A stretch of DNA of 64,000 nt from NCBI GenBank assembly GCA_016719575.1, contig JADJYV010000013.1:1488001-1552000 (forward strand). The letters run 5' to 3'. Origin of the DNA: Pseudobdellovibrionaceae bacterium (GTDB lineage Bacteria > Bdellovibrionota > Bdellovibrionia > Bdellovibrionales > Bdellovibrionaceae). Under the pieces are notes generated by a model. It was not told where the DNA came from. It ran no database searches and saw only the letters and a program-made list of their open reading frames with translations. Of this stretch, positions 35,307 through 44,656 are shown piece after piece. Position 1 is the stretch's first letter. Each line of letters begins with the position of its first letter. Both the position numbers and the translations under genes were made by a program.

Positions 35307-38215
35307 AAGAAATTCACCTATGGGGGGTGAAGCAAAATAATCTCAAAAACATAGAGGTCAAAATCCCTTTAGGAGAACTGACCGTCGTCTGTGGCCCTTC
35401 TGGTTCTGGAAAAAGCTCGTTGGCATTTGAGACTCTTTTTGCTGAAGGCCAGCGCCGCTTTATAGAAAGCATGTCGAACTACGCGCGCCAATTTTTAAAC
35501 AAAGCTCCCAAGCCAGACATTGAAGGCATCAATAACATACCCCCAGCCATTTCGATCGAGCAAAAAAATACGGTAAGAAATAGTCGCTCAACAGTCGGCA
35601 CCACCACGGAAGTAATTGACTACCTCCGCCTCTTTTTCGAAAAAGTTGGCCAACCTTTTTGTCCGAACCATCAAGTTCCTTGTGAAAAAGAAAGCGTGAC
35701 TGAGGCAACAGACAAAGTCATTCAGCTCTTCAATGGAAAACGAGGGTACATTCTAGTAGAAATGACGAGTGAAGGGAGAGTGGCCGAAGGAAAAAAGCTA
35801 CATTCACTTCTCTTGCAAGACGGCTATCTACGAATTTACCTTCGTAAAAGCGGAACACAAAACAAGAAAAAGGCGAAATCAAGCGCAAAAGAGTCAAGCG
35901 CCCTTGTCAACGAGGAGCTCGGCACAATTATTGAAATCAGTGAGCCCAGCGCGATAAAAAAGGGGCTGCCAAAAGAAAATTTCTTTCTTGTGATTGATCG
36001 CCTTTCTTTTAACAATGACGAAAAGGGTCGAATTGCGGACTCGCTCAATCAAGCCTATGATGCAAGCATCAAATACAATACCAGTGTTATTTCACGACGA
36101 GCGACCGTAATTACGACAGAAGGAGAAAAATTACAGATAAGCGAAGAGTCCTCTTGTCCAATCTGTAGTTATACTCCTCCGCCCCTTACGTCGGCACTCT
36201 TTAGTTTTAACAGTCCCATCGGGGCCTGCCCCACGTGCAAAGGTTTTGGAAATATTCTTGAGGTCGACGAAAAAAAGGTCATTCCAAATCAAAATTTGAG
36301 TATCGCTGCTGGAGCGCTAAATCCGTTTACAATGCCAAGTGCTGCACACGAGCGACGCCAATTAAATTCTTTTGCAAAAAAAATGAAAATCGACGTGCAC
36401 GCGCCTTGGAAAGACTTGCCGAAAGAACACCGTGAAATGATTTGGAACGGCAACAAGGATTTTTTTGGCGTCAAAGGTCTATTTGAGTACCTAGATCAAA
36501 TTAAGTACAAAATGCATGTGCGAGTTTTTATTGCTCGTTTTCGCAGTCCTTTTTTATGCCCAGACTGCAGGGGAGCTCGCCTTCGAAAAGAAGCTCTTCA
36601 AGTATTTATTGATGGCTTAAACATCGAAGACATGTCCTCAAAAACTATAGAAGATCTATACGCTCTCTTTAAGAAACTAAAACTCAAGCCTCATCACGAG
36701 GAAGTATCCGGTGAGGTCTTAGCGCAAATTCGAGCTCGATTAGATTTTCTGATTAGAGTGGGTGTTCACTACTTGAGCTTAAACCGTGAAACGCGCACTC
36801 TTTCTGGCGGCGAATACCAAAGACTTATTTTAGCAAACCAGCTCGGCATGGGACTCTCTCAAACGCTGTATGTTCTGGACGAGCCCACTGTGGGCCTTCA
36901 CCCCCGTGACAATGACCGTCTCATAGCAATTCTAAAGGACCTTAAAAATCTCGGAAATACACTGGTCATTGTTGAACACGATCATGATGTCATTCAAAGC
37001 AGTGATCATATTATCGAAATGGGACCAGGCTCTGGTTACTTGGGTGGAGAGGTTATCTTCGCTGGTGCAATAGGGAAGTTTTATGATCAAGTCAAATCTA
37101 TCACCGCTCCCTACTTGAAGCCACCTAAAAACGGACGACCCTTGCGCGAAGTTCGTCCCGTCGACAACAACAATTATCGTTATAAAATTGAAATTGAGGG
37201 CGCTAGCGGACACAACCTAAAAAACATCGATGTGATGTTCCCACTCAACAGATTGGTTGCCATAACCGGCGTCAGCGGGTCGGGCAAGTCAACCCTAATA
37301 ACAAAAACTCTTTATCCCGCACTTGCTCGCTCTCTTGATATTGAGTATTTACCAGCTCAGGATTACAAAAAAATCACCGGCGTAGAGAATATAAAAAACG
37401 TACTTTTAATTGATCAGTCCGCGATTGGAAAATCAGCGAGAAGCTCGCCTATCACCTATCTCAAAGCTTTTGATTTAATTCGTAATATCATGGCGTCCAC
37501 TCCTGAAGCCAAAGCCCGAGGTTATACTCCCGGCACCTTTAGCCTGAATGTCGACGGTGGACGCTGCCCCTCTTGCAAGGGCACTGGCTACGAAGAAATC
37601 GACATGCAATTCATGGACAATGTTATTATCCCCTGCGATATCTGCGATGCTAAAAAATATAGAGCAGAAATCTTAGAAGTCGAATACAAAGGAAAGAATA
37701 TTCATGAAATTCTTTCTATGACAGTTCAAGAAGCCATGAATTTTTTTGTTGCACACCCCAATATTCGAAAGCCCTTGAGCGTCCTCAAAGAGGTCGGATT
37801 GGACTATCTACAGCTGGGTCAACCAGCTAATAGCCTTAGCGGCGGAGAGTCACAGCGCCTCAAAATAGCCAAAGAACTTTCAAGTGTAAACCAGAAAGCC
37901 ACACTCTATATTTTGGATGAGCCAACGACGGGCCTTCATTTTCGGGAAGTCGACCTATTAATGGCAGTCCTCAATAAGCTCATTGATGCCGGCGGCAGCG
38001 TCATCGTTATTGAACACAACCAAGACGTTATTCGGGGGGCTGACTACATTATCGACCTCGGTCCGGAGGCCGGCAAACGGGGCGGAACTCTTGTCGCCCA
38101 GGGAGCTCCAAAAGAAATCATCAAGGAAAAAAAGAGCCTAACAGGCCAATATTTAAAACGCTATCTTGACGAGAAACTGCCAGTTTCATCAACGAAGCGG
38201 AAAGTTATAGAATGA
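35303..38215 (+). CDS. uvrA: UvrA-family excinuclease ATPase
   Basis: 970 residues with two ABC ATPase halves. Walker A is GPSGSGKS at 31 and GVSGSGKS near 656. Signatures are TLSGGEYQRLILANQLG and SLSGGESQRLKIAKEL. The two zinc modules (CPICSYTPPP...CPTC and CPSCKGTGYE...CDIC) and the SMSNYARQFLNKAPKPDIEGI block are standard. UvrA finds bulky DNA lesions and loads UvrB. The sequence differs enough from the E. coli pattern in places (NNLKNIEVKIP, KAPKPDIEG) that it may be a second, UvrA2-like copy. It overlaps mrcA and the exporter gene by four bases each, an unusual setting. Confidence 0.9.
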   Translation: MKEIHLWGVKQNNLKNIEVKIPLGELTVVCGPSGSGKSSLAFETLFAEGQRRFIESMSNYARQFLNKAPKPDIEGINNIPPAISIEQKNTVRNSRSTVGTTTEVIDYLRLFFEKVGQPFCPNHQVPCEKESVTEATDKVIQLFNGKRGYILVEMTSEGRVAEGKKLHSLLLQDGYLRIYLRKSGTQNKKKAKSSAKESSALVNEELGTIIEISEPSAIKKGLPKENFFLVIDRLSFNNDEKGRIADSLNQAYDASIKYNTSVISRRATVITTEGEKLQISEESSCPICSYTPPPLTSALFSFNSPIGACPTCKGFGNILEVDEKKVIPNQNLSIAAGALNPFTMPSAAHERRQLNSFAKKMKIDVHAPWKDLPKEHREMIWNGNKDFFGVKGLFEYLDQIKYKMHVRVFIARFRSPFLCPDCRGARLRKEALQVFIDGLNIEDMSSKTIEDLYALFKKLKLKPHHEEVSGEVLAQIRARLDFLIRVGVHYLSLNRETRTLSGGEYQRLILANQLGMGLSQTLYVLDEPTVGLHPRDNDRLIAILKDLKNLGNTLVIVEHDHDVIQSSDHIIEMGPGSGYLGGEVIFAGAIGKFYDQVKSITAPYLKPPKNGRPLREVRPVDNNNYRYKIEIEGASGHNLKNIDVMFPLNRLVAITGVSGSGKSTLITKTLYPALARSLDIEYLPAQDYKKITGVENIKNVLLIDQSAIGKSARSSPITYLKAFDLIRNIMASTPEAKARGYTPGTFSLNVDGGRCPSCKGTGYEEIDMQFMDNVIIPCDICDAKKYRAEILEVEYKGKNIHEILSMTVQEAMNFFVAHPNIRKPLSVLKEVGLDYLQLGQPANSLSGGESQRLKIAKELSSVNQKATLYILDEPTTGLHFREVDLLMAVLNKLIDAGGSVIVIEHNQDVIRGADYIIDLGPEAGKRGGTLVAQGAPKEIIKEKKSLTGQYLKRYLDEKLPVSSTKRKVIE

Positions 38216-39933
38216 ACTCTGAAATTTCACGAATTCTCAACGAAGTGAAGCCCTATAAAAAAACCATCGCAGTTGTCGCAATAGGTGCAATTGTCTATGC
38301 GGCTTCATATGGAACCATTGTGCAGCTGCTGCGCGGGCTCGTCGACAGCTTATCGGTTAAAAATACGGACGCGGCTATTAAAACAGCGGCCACAATAACT
38401 GTACTCGCCATTCTTGTCGCCGTGAGTAGGTACTATTTTATTTATCTCATGAACTATGTCGCAGAATGTGTGACTCAGAACATCCGACAAAAACTTCAAC
38501 AGAAATTTATGCACCTCAGCTTAACATTTCATAACAACTATGCGACCGGCTCTGGCGGTCTTATCTCTAGAATATTGAACGATATTCGAGTCATTCAAGA
38601 TGGGCTTCGAATGGTCGCAGATATTTTTAGTCAGCCATTGTTATTAATTTTTTTAATCACAAACCTTTTTGTCGTGAATTGGCGTTTAACATTAGTCATA
38701 TTTATAGCACTACCGATTGTCGGGGTTTTTCAGAAGAATATTTCTCGAAGCCTTCGTAAATATCTACCGCAAGGCCAGGTGTCACTTGAAAAAATGACTG
38801 CCACTATCAAAGAATCTCTCGACGGTGTCCGAGTTATTCAGTCATTCAATCTAGAAAATGTAATGGCCGAAAAGCTAATCAAAGAGTCAGAGGACTATCT
38901 GTCCCTAAGAAAAAAAATCCATTCGCGAATCGAAGTTATGGGGCCCGTAACTGAATTTGTCGCAACGATGTTAATTCTAGGAATTTTGCTTTATGTCAGC
39001 AACGAAATCGCAAATGGTCGAGCCACGGCTGGTGATTTTGTAACTTTTATCACTTCGCTGATGGCGGCTAATATTCCTATAAAAAAGTTTCAAGAAAGTT
39101 ATGTTCGCATCCAAGAGGTTATTGTCTCCGCGCAACGAATATTTTCGATTATTGATGATCCCCAAGTCATTCGGGGCAGCGCTAAAAACCTGCCCTTTCC
39201 GGCCAACTGGAAAACAATCACTTATAAGAATGTTAGTTTTTCTTATGGCAAAGACCGCATTTTGAATTCGGTCAATTTAGTTATTACCCGTGGGGAACGA
39301 GTTGCTCTCGTTGGCGAAAGTGGTAGCGGAAAATCAACTCTCGTAAATCTACTTGAGCGATTTTTTGATCCGACTACGGGAGAAATTCTTATTGACGATA
39401 TCAACATCCTGGACCTCAACCTTCAGGATTTAAGACAAAACATTGCCCTTGTGAATCAGGATGTTTTCCTTTTCAGCGATACCATCGAAAAGAATATCCA
39501 AGCCGGAGATTTTAGCAGACCGAAAGAGGATGTTGAGGCAATGGCAAAAATGGCAAATGCTCATGATTTTATAATGAGGATGCCGCTTAAATATCAAAGT
39601 CGTGTTGGTGATCGAGGGAATCTATTGTCTGGCGGCGAAAAGCAACGGATCAGTATTGCACGAGCTCTCTTTAAAAATGCTCCTCTGCTTATTTTAGATG
39701 AGGCCACAAGTGCTCTCGATACCGCTAGCGAAATCGAAGTTCAAAAGGGCTTGAATCAACTGATGCAGGGGAGAACAGCACTCATGATTGCGCACCGGCT
39801 ATCGACAATTCAAAATGCCGATAAAATCGTTGTTCTCAAGTCGGGCAAGATCTCTGAAATTGGGTCCCACCCGCAACTACTAGAAGCCAAGGGCGAGTAT
39901 TTTCGATTCTATAGCCTGCAGCACAGAATCTAA
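38212..39933 (+). CDS. MsbA-like ABC exporter
   Basis: 573 residues, a half-transporter with a six-helix membrane domain (about 1-320) and a fused ATPase. ATPase motifs are Walker A GESGSGKST, Q-loop NQDVFLFSD, signature LLSGGEKQRISIARALF, Walker B LLILDEATSALD and H-loop IAHRLST. It would work as a homodimer and flip lipids, peptides or drugs. The coding sequence starts inside the uvrA stop (ATGA). MsbA (lipid A flippase) is a reasonable guess, but general lipid or multidrug export cannot be excluded. Confidence 0.85.
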   Translation: MNSEISRILNEVKPYKKTIAVVAIGAIVYAASYGTIVQLLRGLVDSLSVKNTDAAIKTAATITVLAILVAVSRYYFIYLMNYVAECVTQNIRQKLQQKFMHLSLTFHNNYATGSGGLISRILNDIRVIQDGLRMVADIFSQPLLLIFLITNLFVVNWRLTLVIFIALPIVGVFQKNISRSLRKYLPQGQVSLEKMTATIKESLDGVRVIQSFNLENVMAEKLIKESEDYLSLRKKIHSRIEVMGPVTEFVATMLILGILLYVSNEIANGRATAGDFVTFITSLMAANIPIKKFQESYVRIQEVIVSAQRIFSIIDDPQVIRGSAKNLPFPANWKTITYKNVSFSYGKDRILNSVNLVITRGERVALVGESGSGKSTLVNLLERFFDPTTGEILIDDINILDLNLQDLRQNIALVNQDVFLFSDTIEKNIQAGDFSRPKEDVEAMAKMANAHDFIMRMPLKYQSRVGDRGNLLSGGEKQRISIARALFKNAPLLILDEATSALDTASEIEVQKGLNQLMQGRTALMIAHRLSTIQNADKIVVLKSGKISEIGSHPQLLEAKGEYFRFYSLQHRI

Positions 39934-40049
39934 ACAGGACCAAGGACTTATTCGACAGGTCTTTATACGGCTCCCCTTAAGTTTGTCCAATCTTTTGACG
40001 ATATGAGAGTTGAAAGTTTAGACAGTGAATATCAAAAGGAGTTTTATTT

Positions 40050-41606
40050 ATGATCAATTGGGATGAGTTTGAACATATACATGTGATTCGAAAACTCAAA
40101 CAGATTCTGAGTGCGTGGTGGAATATCGACGTCGTATTTACCGACGAGCGAGGTCACTTAAAAGGCTTCGACCAAGAGAAAACGACCTTTAATAATCCAG
40201 CGGTTGCCCAATTATTGCTGAAAGAGACTGCAAGAAATAGCATCAGCGAAATGGTAGCTAAAACCATTGAAGACTTGCGCACCTCACACAATCGTTACAG
40301 CCTTCGAAAATGGGATATGGTTGGATTCGACGTCGGGATCTTTCCGATCCTTATTGAAAACGACTTTGTCGGCACTGTCGTCGCAACAGGGTTTTTTCGC
40401 GAGCCCAATTTGGGCCCTCGCCTCGAAGAAATCAGAGAACGCCTTGCTGCCTTTGGCATGTCCCCCGACACGATCGACAAATGCTTGGGCAAGCTCAAGT
40501 TTCTTGAAGAGCAAGATCGACTGCACTTCTGCGAAGTTTGCGAACTTGTGGCACAAGAAATTGTGACCCTTCATCTTGAAATCACCTCTCGAGAAAATCG
40601 CATTAAAGAACTGAATAAGGAGCTCGGCAATCGCTTTAAGTATGACAATATGATTGGCAAATCCAAGCCGATGCAATCTCTCTATTCTTTAATGGACAAA
40701 ATCAAAACTGCTGATTCTACAGTCATGGTGCAAGGAGAAAATGGTACCGGTAAAGAGCTCATTGCTCGATCGATCCACTATAACTCGAATCGAAAAGACA
40801 AGCCTTTCGTCATTCAGAACTGCTCTGCCTTTAATGACAACTTACTTGAGTCCGAACTTTTCGGTCACGTAAAAGGATCTTTCACCGGCGCCCTCAGAGA
40901 CAAAAAGGGTCTGTTCGAAATGGCTGATAAGGGTACCTTCTTTCTCGACGAAATTGGAGACACTTCTCCGCAAATGCAGGTTAAACTCCTTCGGGTTCTT
41001 CAGGAAGGAACTTTTATGCCTGTAGGAGCCACCGAAGGGAAAAAAGTTGATGTCCGAATCATTGCAGCAACAAATAGGAATCTCAAAGAAATGGTCGAGC
41101 AGGGTACTTTCCGCGAAGACTTATACTATCGTCTGAATGTAATCAACATTCGTGTGCCACCACTAAGAGAGCGCAAAGAGGATATTCCTTATTTGGTCGA
41201 TTTCTTTTTGGCAAAAATTTCCGAGACTTCCGGCGGGGCAAAACGGGTTTTAACTAAGCGAGCACTAGAAAAACTTTACGACTATGCTTGGCCTGGCAAC
41301 GTCCGCGAACTTCAAAATGAAATCGAAAGACTTGTTGTTCTTTCTGGCGACGAGACAAAATTAATGGCTGAACTTTTGTCGCCAAAGGTTCTTGAATCCG
41401 GCGATAAAAACAAGGTCCAGGGCGCTCGCCTTCAAGGAAAACTAAAAGACGCTTTAGAAGATCTAGAACGCGAAATGATCCGCGAGGGTTTGCGACGGAC
41501 TGGATGGAATAAGTCCAAATTGGCAAAAGAACTTGGCATCAGCCGAGCCGGACTTATCATGAAGGTTGAGAAGTATGGCCTTGATAAGCGAAAAATCGCC
41601 AGATAA
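40050..41606 (+). CDS. Sigma-54-dependent transcription activator with PocR-like sensor
   Basis: 518 residues. The first ~185 form a ligand-sensing domain that resembles PocR (WWNIDVVFTDERGHLKGFDQEK, FCEVCELVAQEIV) and carries Cys. The AAA+ domain has Walker A GENGTGKE at about 229, the sigma-54 contact loop GSFTGALRDKKG (GAFTGA variant) at 276, and Walker B GTFFLDEIGD. A Fis-type helix-turn-helix ends the protein (NKSKLAKELGISRAGLIMKV). No receiver domain is present, so activation is probably by a bound ligand or metal. An AAGGAG site precedes ATG. Confidence 0.9.
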   Translation: MINWDEFEHIHVIRKLKQILSAWWNIDVVFTDERGHLKGFDQEKTTFNNPAVAQLLLKETARNSISEMVAKTIEDLRTSHNRYSLRKWDMVGFDVGIFPILIENDFVGTVVATGFFREPNLGPRLEEIRERLAAFGMSPDTIDKCLGKLKFLEEQDRLHFCEVCELVAQEIVTLHLEITSRENRIKELNKELGNRFKYDNMIGKSKPMQSLYSLMDKIKTADSTVMVQGENGTGKELIARSIHYNSNRKDKPFVIQNCSAFNDNLLESELFGHVKGSFTGALRDKKGLFEMADKGTFFLDEIGDTSPQMQVKLLRVLQEGTFMPVGATEGKKVDVRIIAATNRNLKEMVEQGTFREDLYYRLNVINIRVPPLRERKEDIPYLVDFFLAKISETSGGAKRVLTKRALEKLYDYAWPGNVRELQNEIERLVVLSGDETKLMAELLSPKVLESGDKNKVQGARLQGKLKDALEDLEREMIREGLRRTGWNKSKLAKELGISRAGLIMKVEKYGLDKRKIAR

Positions 41607-41640
41607 CTACCTGAAATAATTACTTTAATGATCAAAACAT

Positions 41641-41677
41641 AGGGGCCAGTTCTGAATCAAGATCTGGCCTCTTTTAT
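41641..41677 (+). terminator. Rho-independent terminator after the sigma-54 activator gene
   Basis: GGCCAG at 41644-41649 pairs with CTGGCC at 41664-41669, followed by TCTTTTAT. It lies 35 bases past the stop. Confidence 0.75.
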
Positions 41678-41754
41678 CGCTAACATGCTGAAATATAACA
41701 GTTTTTGAAGTATGTCGGACACGGCACGCGCTTTGATAAAGAAAGTCTCTGTGG

Positions 41755-41769
41755 GGTTCAAAGAGAACC
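41755..41769. promoter_or_regulatory. Short inverted repeat just upstream of the degenerate activator gene
   Basis: GGTTC-AAAGA-GAACC lies 12 bases before the start at 41782 and covers the region of its ribosome-binding site. It could be an operator or an RNA hairpin that controls translation, or it could be chance; the arms are only five bases. Confidence 0.3.
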
Positions 41770-41781
41770 AGAGGGACATTA

Positions 41782-42582
41782 ATGAATACATCTTTGTTAA
41801 AACTAAGACAGTTGTTAGACCATCGATATGGAAAGGGCTTTGAGCTCCGTCCGCTGATGGACATGTCAAAGTTAAACCAATCTTACGAAACCGTCGTCTC
41901 TGGTAACGATCTTTATATCCCCATCATCGTAAAGGACCAGTTTTTAGGCGCAGGCGTAATTCCCCACGGCTGGGAGCTTTCCGAGGAAAAGCGCAAAGAC
42001 GTCGCGAGCCTGGTGAGAATGGTTTTAGAACCTAGATTGTACATCGAGTTCCTCGACCGCCAAGAGTCAAATCTCAAGGGACCACGTAGCCAAAATGACA
42101 ACACAGAGACCATGCTTACTTTAGTCAATACTGATCAAAAAGTATTTACTACGTCTCTGCTGCATCTCAACGGGACACAGCAACAACTTCTCAGAAAAGT
42201 TGCATTGCAGATTCATGATTTTTCGGCACGTTGGGCCTTTGTCCCGTTCGACGATGTCAAAAATGATATTCATACGGTGATGGATATTTGTGGCCTCGGC
42301 GGTATGACTTTGTATGTGCAAAACATTGAATCTCTTCCCGCTGCCTATCAAAAGTTGCTAGCTGAATACACGTCCTCACCTCGCTCTTTAGAGGAGCCGC
42401 TGATACTAACCTCATCGACAATTCCGCTTAATGAACTAGGCCAGTACATAGTGAGTCCCGGGCTTCTTAACGATATTATCACTGTTCATTTAGAGGTCGA
42501 TCGGGCCCCACTAAACTCGAGCATTATGCGCGAGGTGGTTGAATTAGTTTTAAATCGCGATGAGACCCAAGACCTCCATTAA
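41782..42582 (+). CDS. Degenerate NtrC-like protein (GAF-like plus AAA remnant)
   Basis: A 266-residue protein. The first ~100 residues look like a GAF-type sensor (DLYIPIIVKDQFLGAGVIPHGWELSEEKRKDVASLVRMVL). The second part follows the fold pattern of a sigma-54 AAA domain (GGMTLYVQNIESLPAAYQKLL, LILTSSTIPLNEL) but lacks Walker A, a GAFTGA loop and a DNA-binding domain, so it should be unable to hydrolyse ATP. It lies directly after the intact activator at 40050, and may act as a partner or inhibitor. It is separated from that gene by a terminator. Confidence 0.55.
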   Translation: MNTSLLKLRQLLDHRYGKGFELRPLMDMSKLNQSYETVVSGNDLYIPIIVKDQFLGAGVIPHGWELSEEKRKDVASLVRMVLEPRLYIEFLDRQESNLKGPRSQNDNTETMLTLVNTDQKVFTTSLLHLNGTQQQLLRKVALQIHDFSARWAFVPFDDVKNDIHTVMDICGLGGMTLYVQNIESLPAAYQKLLAEYTSSPRSLEEPLILTSSTIPLNELGQYIVSPGLLNDIITVHLEVDRAPLNSSIMREVVELVLNRDETQDLH

Positions 42583-42636
42583 ATCGCATTCGTTGTTGCC
42601 TTGATTTTTAATGGTCGGTCTGTAACCATAAAGTCT

Positions 42637-43647
42637 ATGGAAGATTTCATTCATTCATTTTTGAATCGATCGTTAAAAAGCGATGAATTCAAGATTTTTT
42701 CCCTGGCAGGTGATGCTTCAACCCGTCGTTACTATCGTATAGTTCTGGCCCACCAATCTTGGGTTTTAATGCGATGGGACCCCTTTAATCCAGAAAATTA
42801 CCCCTTTTTAAGTGTATTAAAACATTTCGCAAAAGCCGGTGTACACGTTCCTGAAGTAATGGCGATGGCCCCTCAAGACGGTCTCGTCTTACTTGAGGAT
42901 CTTGGTGATCTCACTTTAGAGAGGAAGTTTTGGGAAAGCCAAAGTCAGGAAATCTCTTTAGATTTCTACAAAATGGCTATCGATGAAATTGTTAAAATAC
43001 ACCACAAAGCAACAGAAACACCTGGAAACTGTACGGCATTCGACATAAAATTTGATACTGAAAAGTTCCTTTGGGAAATGAACTACGGCAATGACAACCT
43101 TATCGAAGGCGTCTTAAAGTTTAAATTGACACCAGCCTCATCCAAAGACCTACAAAAAATATTTATCGATATCTGTGCAAAGCTAGATAAAGAGCCGAAA
43201 AAAATAGCCCACAGAGACTTCCATTCTCGCAATCTAATGATTAAGTTGGATGAAATGATGGTCATTGACTTTCAGGATGCAAGACTTGGCCCAATTCAAT
43301 ACGACTTAGTCAGCTTATTCAAAGACTCTTATGTTAATTTAAATGACGAAATGACTCAGAACTTAATGAGTTACTACTTAGACTCCTCGAAGGACTTTCT
43401 TCCTGATAACTTCTCGCGCGAGCACTTCGATGAAATCTATGAATTACAGAGTGTGCAAAGATGCTTCAAAGCCTGTGGAAGTTTTGCTAGTTTTTTTAAT
43501 CTAAGAAATGACCGTCGTTACCTCAAATACCTTTCGGGCACTCTTAAAAGAGTTCTCAAAAGCCTGACTGAGTTCCCTGAGTATAAATTTTTCGCTGATA
43601 TTTTAATTGATTCAGGAGCCTTAGAAAGAAAGTATGAGACCCTATGA
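42637..43647 (+). CDS. amgK: Amino-sugar (MurNAc/GlcNAc) anomeric kinase, AmgK-like
   Basis: About 336 residues from ATG 42637; the frame is open to 42601 without a better start. It has an aminoglycoside-phosphotransferase fold: LAGDASTRRYYR near the N terminus, catalytic HRDFHSRNLM and the metal-binding IDFQDARLGPIQYDLVSL. These motifs and the overlapping MurU gene identify the AmgK-MurU pair, in which AmgK phosphorylates C1 of N-acetylmuramate. This recycles peptidoglycan sugars without de novo UDP-MurNAc synthesis. For a bacterium that digests prey wall it could feed on exogenous sugars. Confidence 0.85.
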   Translation: MEDFIHSFLNRSLKSDEFKIFSLAGDASTRRYYRIVLAHQSWVLMRWDPFNPENYPFLSVLKHFAKAGVHVPEVMAMAPQDGLVLLEDLGDLTLERKFWESQSQEISLDFYKMAIDEIVKIHHKATETPGNCTAFDIKFDTEKFLWEMNYGNDNLIEGVLKFKLTPASSKDLQKIFIDICAKLDKEPKKIAHRDFHSRNLMIKLDEMMVIDFQDARLGPIQYDLVSLFKDSYVNLNDEMTQNLMSYYLDSSKDFLPDNFSREHFDEIYELQSVQRCFKACGSFASFFNLRNDRRYLKYLSGTLKRVLKSLTEFPEYKFFADILIDSGALERKYETL

Positions 43648-44654
43648 ATGTAATGCTACTCGCCGCCGGCGAGGGAACTCGGCTTCGCCCCTATACGCTA
43701 GTTAGACCCAAGCCGGCTATACCCTTTTTAAATGTACCCCTCGCGTCTTATCCTTTGGCCTTTTTGGACGGAATGAAAGTCGATCGCTTGATCGTCAATA
43801 CCTTTCACTTGCCTACAAAGATTGTCGATTTGTTTATTAACATGAATCACGGCGCTCGTCGTTTGCACTTCTCACATGAAATCAATCAAATTATGGGAAG
43901 CGGTGGCGGCTTATCTATGGCTCACGACTACTTCAGAAATCAGGGTGATCTCATTTTGATGAATGCCGATGAAGTCATTTTACCCTTAGAAAAACACGTC
44001 TTAGCAAAGGCCTTTGAACAGCATCAAAAAAATAAAGCCTTTTGTACGCTGTTAACCATGGAACACCCTGATGTGGGCACTAAATACGGTGGCATTTGGC
44101 TTGACCACAAGGACCAAGTCTGCGGATTTGGGAAGTCGGCTCCCACAATGGATAGCAAAAAGGCAGAGCACTTTATCGGGGTTCAAATTCTTTCAGAAAA
44201 AATTTTTGACTATCTGCCAGTCGGTCATCCTTCAAACATTCTATACGATGGGGTCACTCGGGCTATTTTGGCAGGACAGGTTGTTCAACGCTACAAAGTT
44301 GATTGCCACTGGTACGAAACTGGAAATCCAAAGGATTTTTTATCAGCAACCGGTGATGCTTTAAAGATTCTGGCTGACACTCAGAATGGATCTTATCCTA
44401 ATGAATTCTTGCAACGCCTTCTCGAGCGATTCAGCAAAGAGCCCCCCGTTCTCGAAAAAGCGGGTGATCTAACCGTTCTAAAAACTGCCAGTAGCATCGT
44501 TGCCCCTGATTGTTCCCTCTCAGGTTTTGCGGTTTTGGGTAGTCATTCCCGCATTGAGGAAAAGTCGATCCTAAAAAATATTGTTGTCGCAGAAAATATA
44601 ACTCTTGCAAGAGATACCTCTGCCGAAAATGAGATCTTTCTAGAGAATAACTAG
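43644..44654 (+). CDS. murU: MurNAc-1-phosphate uridylyltransferase, MurU-like
   Basis: 336 residues starting with the nucleotidyltransferase signature LLAAGEGTRLRPYTLVRPKPAIPFLNVPL, then ILMNADEVILPL and WYETGNPKDFLSA. Its start overlaps amgK by four bases. It converts MurNAc-1-P to UDP-MurNAc. The C terminus has a left-handed helix-like tail (DCSLSGFAVLGSHSRIEEKSI), longer than in many MurU enzymes (usually ~220-230 residues), which raises the possibility of a GlmU-like trimer or a broader sugar specificity. Confidence 0.8.
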   Translation: MNVMLLAAGEGTRLRPYTLVRPKPAIPFLNVPLASYPLAFLDGMKVDRLIVNTFHLPTKIVDLFINMNHGARRLHFSHEINQIMGSGGGLSMAHDYFRNQGDLILMNADEVILPLEKHVLAKAFEQHQKNKAFCTLLTMEHPDVGTKYGGIWLDHKDQVCGFGKSAPTMDSKKAEHFIGVQILSEKIFDYLPVGHPSNILYDGVTRAILAGQVVQRYKVDCHWYETGNPKDFLSATGDALKILADTQNGSYPNEFLQRLLERFSKEPPVLEKAGDLTVLKTASSIVAPDCSLSGFAVLGSHSRIEEKSILKNIVVAENITLARDTSAENEIFLENN

Positions 44655-44656
44655 TC

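Noticed and set aside
41722..41737. Sigma-54-like promoter (GGCACG-N4-TTGA) before the degenerate activator gene
   Set aside because: The -12 element has GA where GC is essential, so the match is too weak, though it lies suggestively between the activator and this gene.
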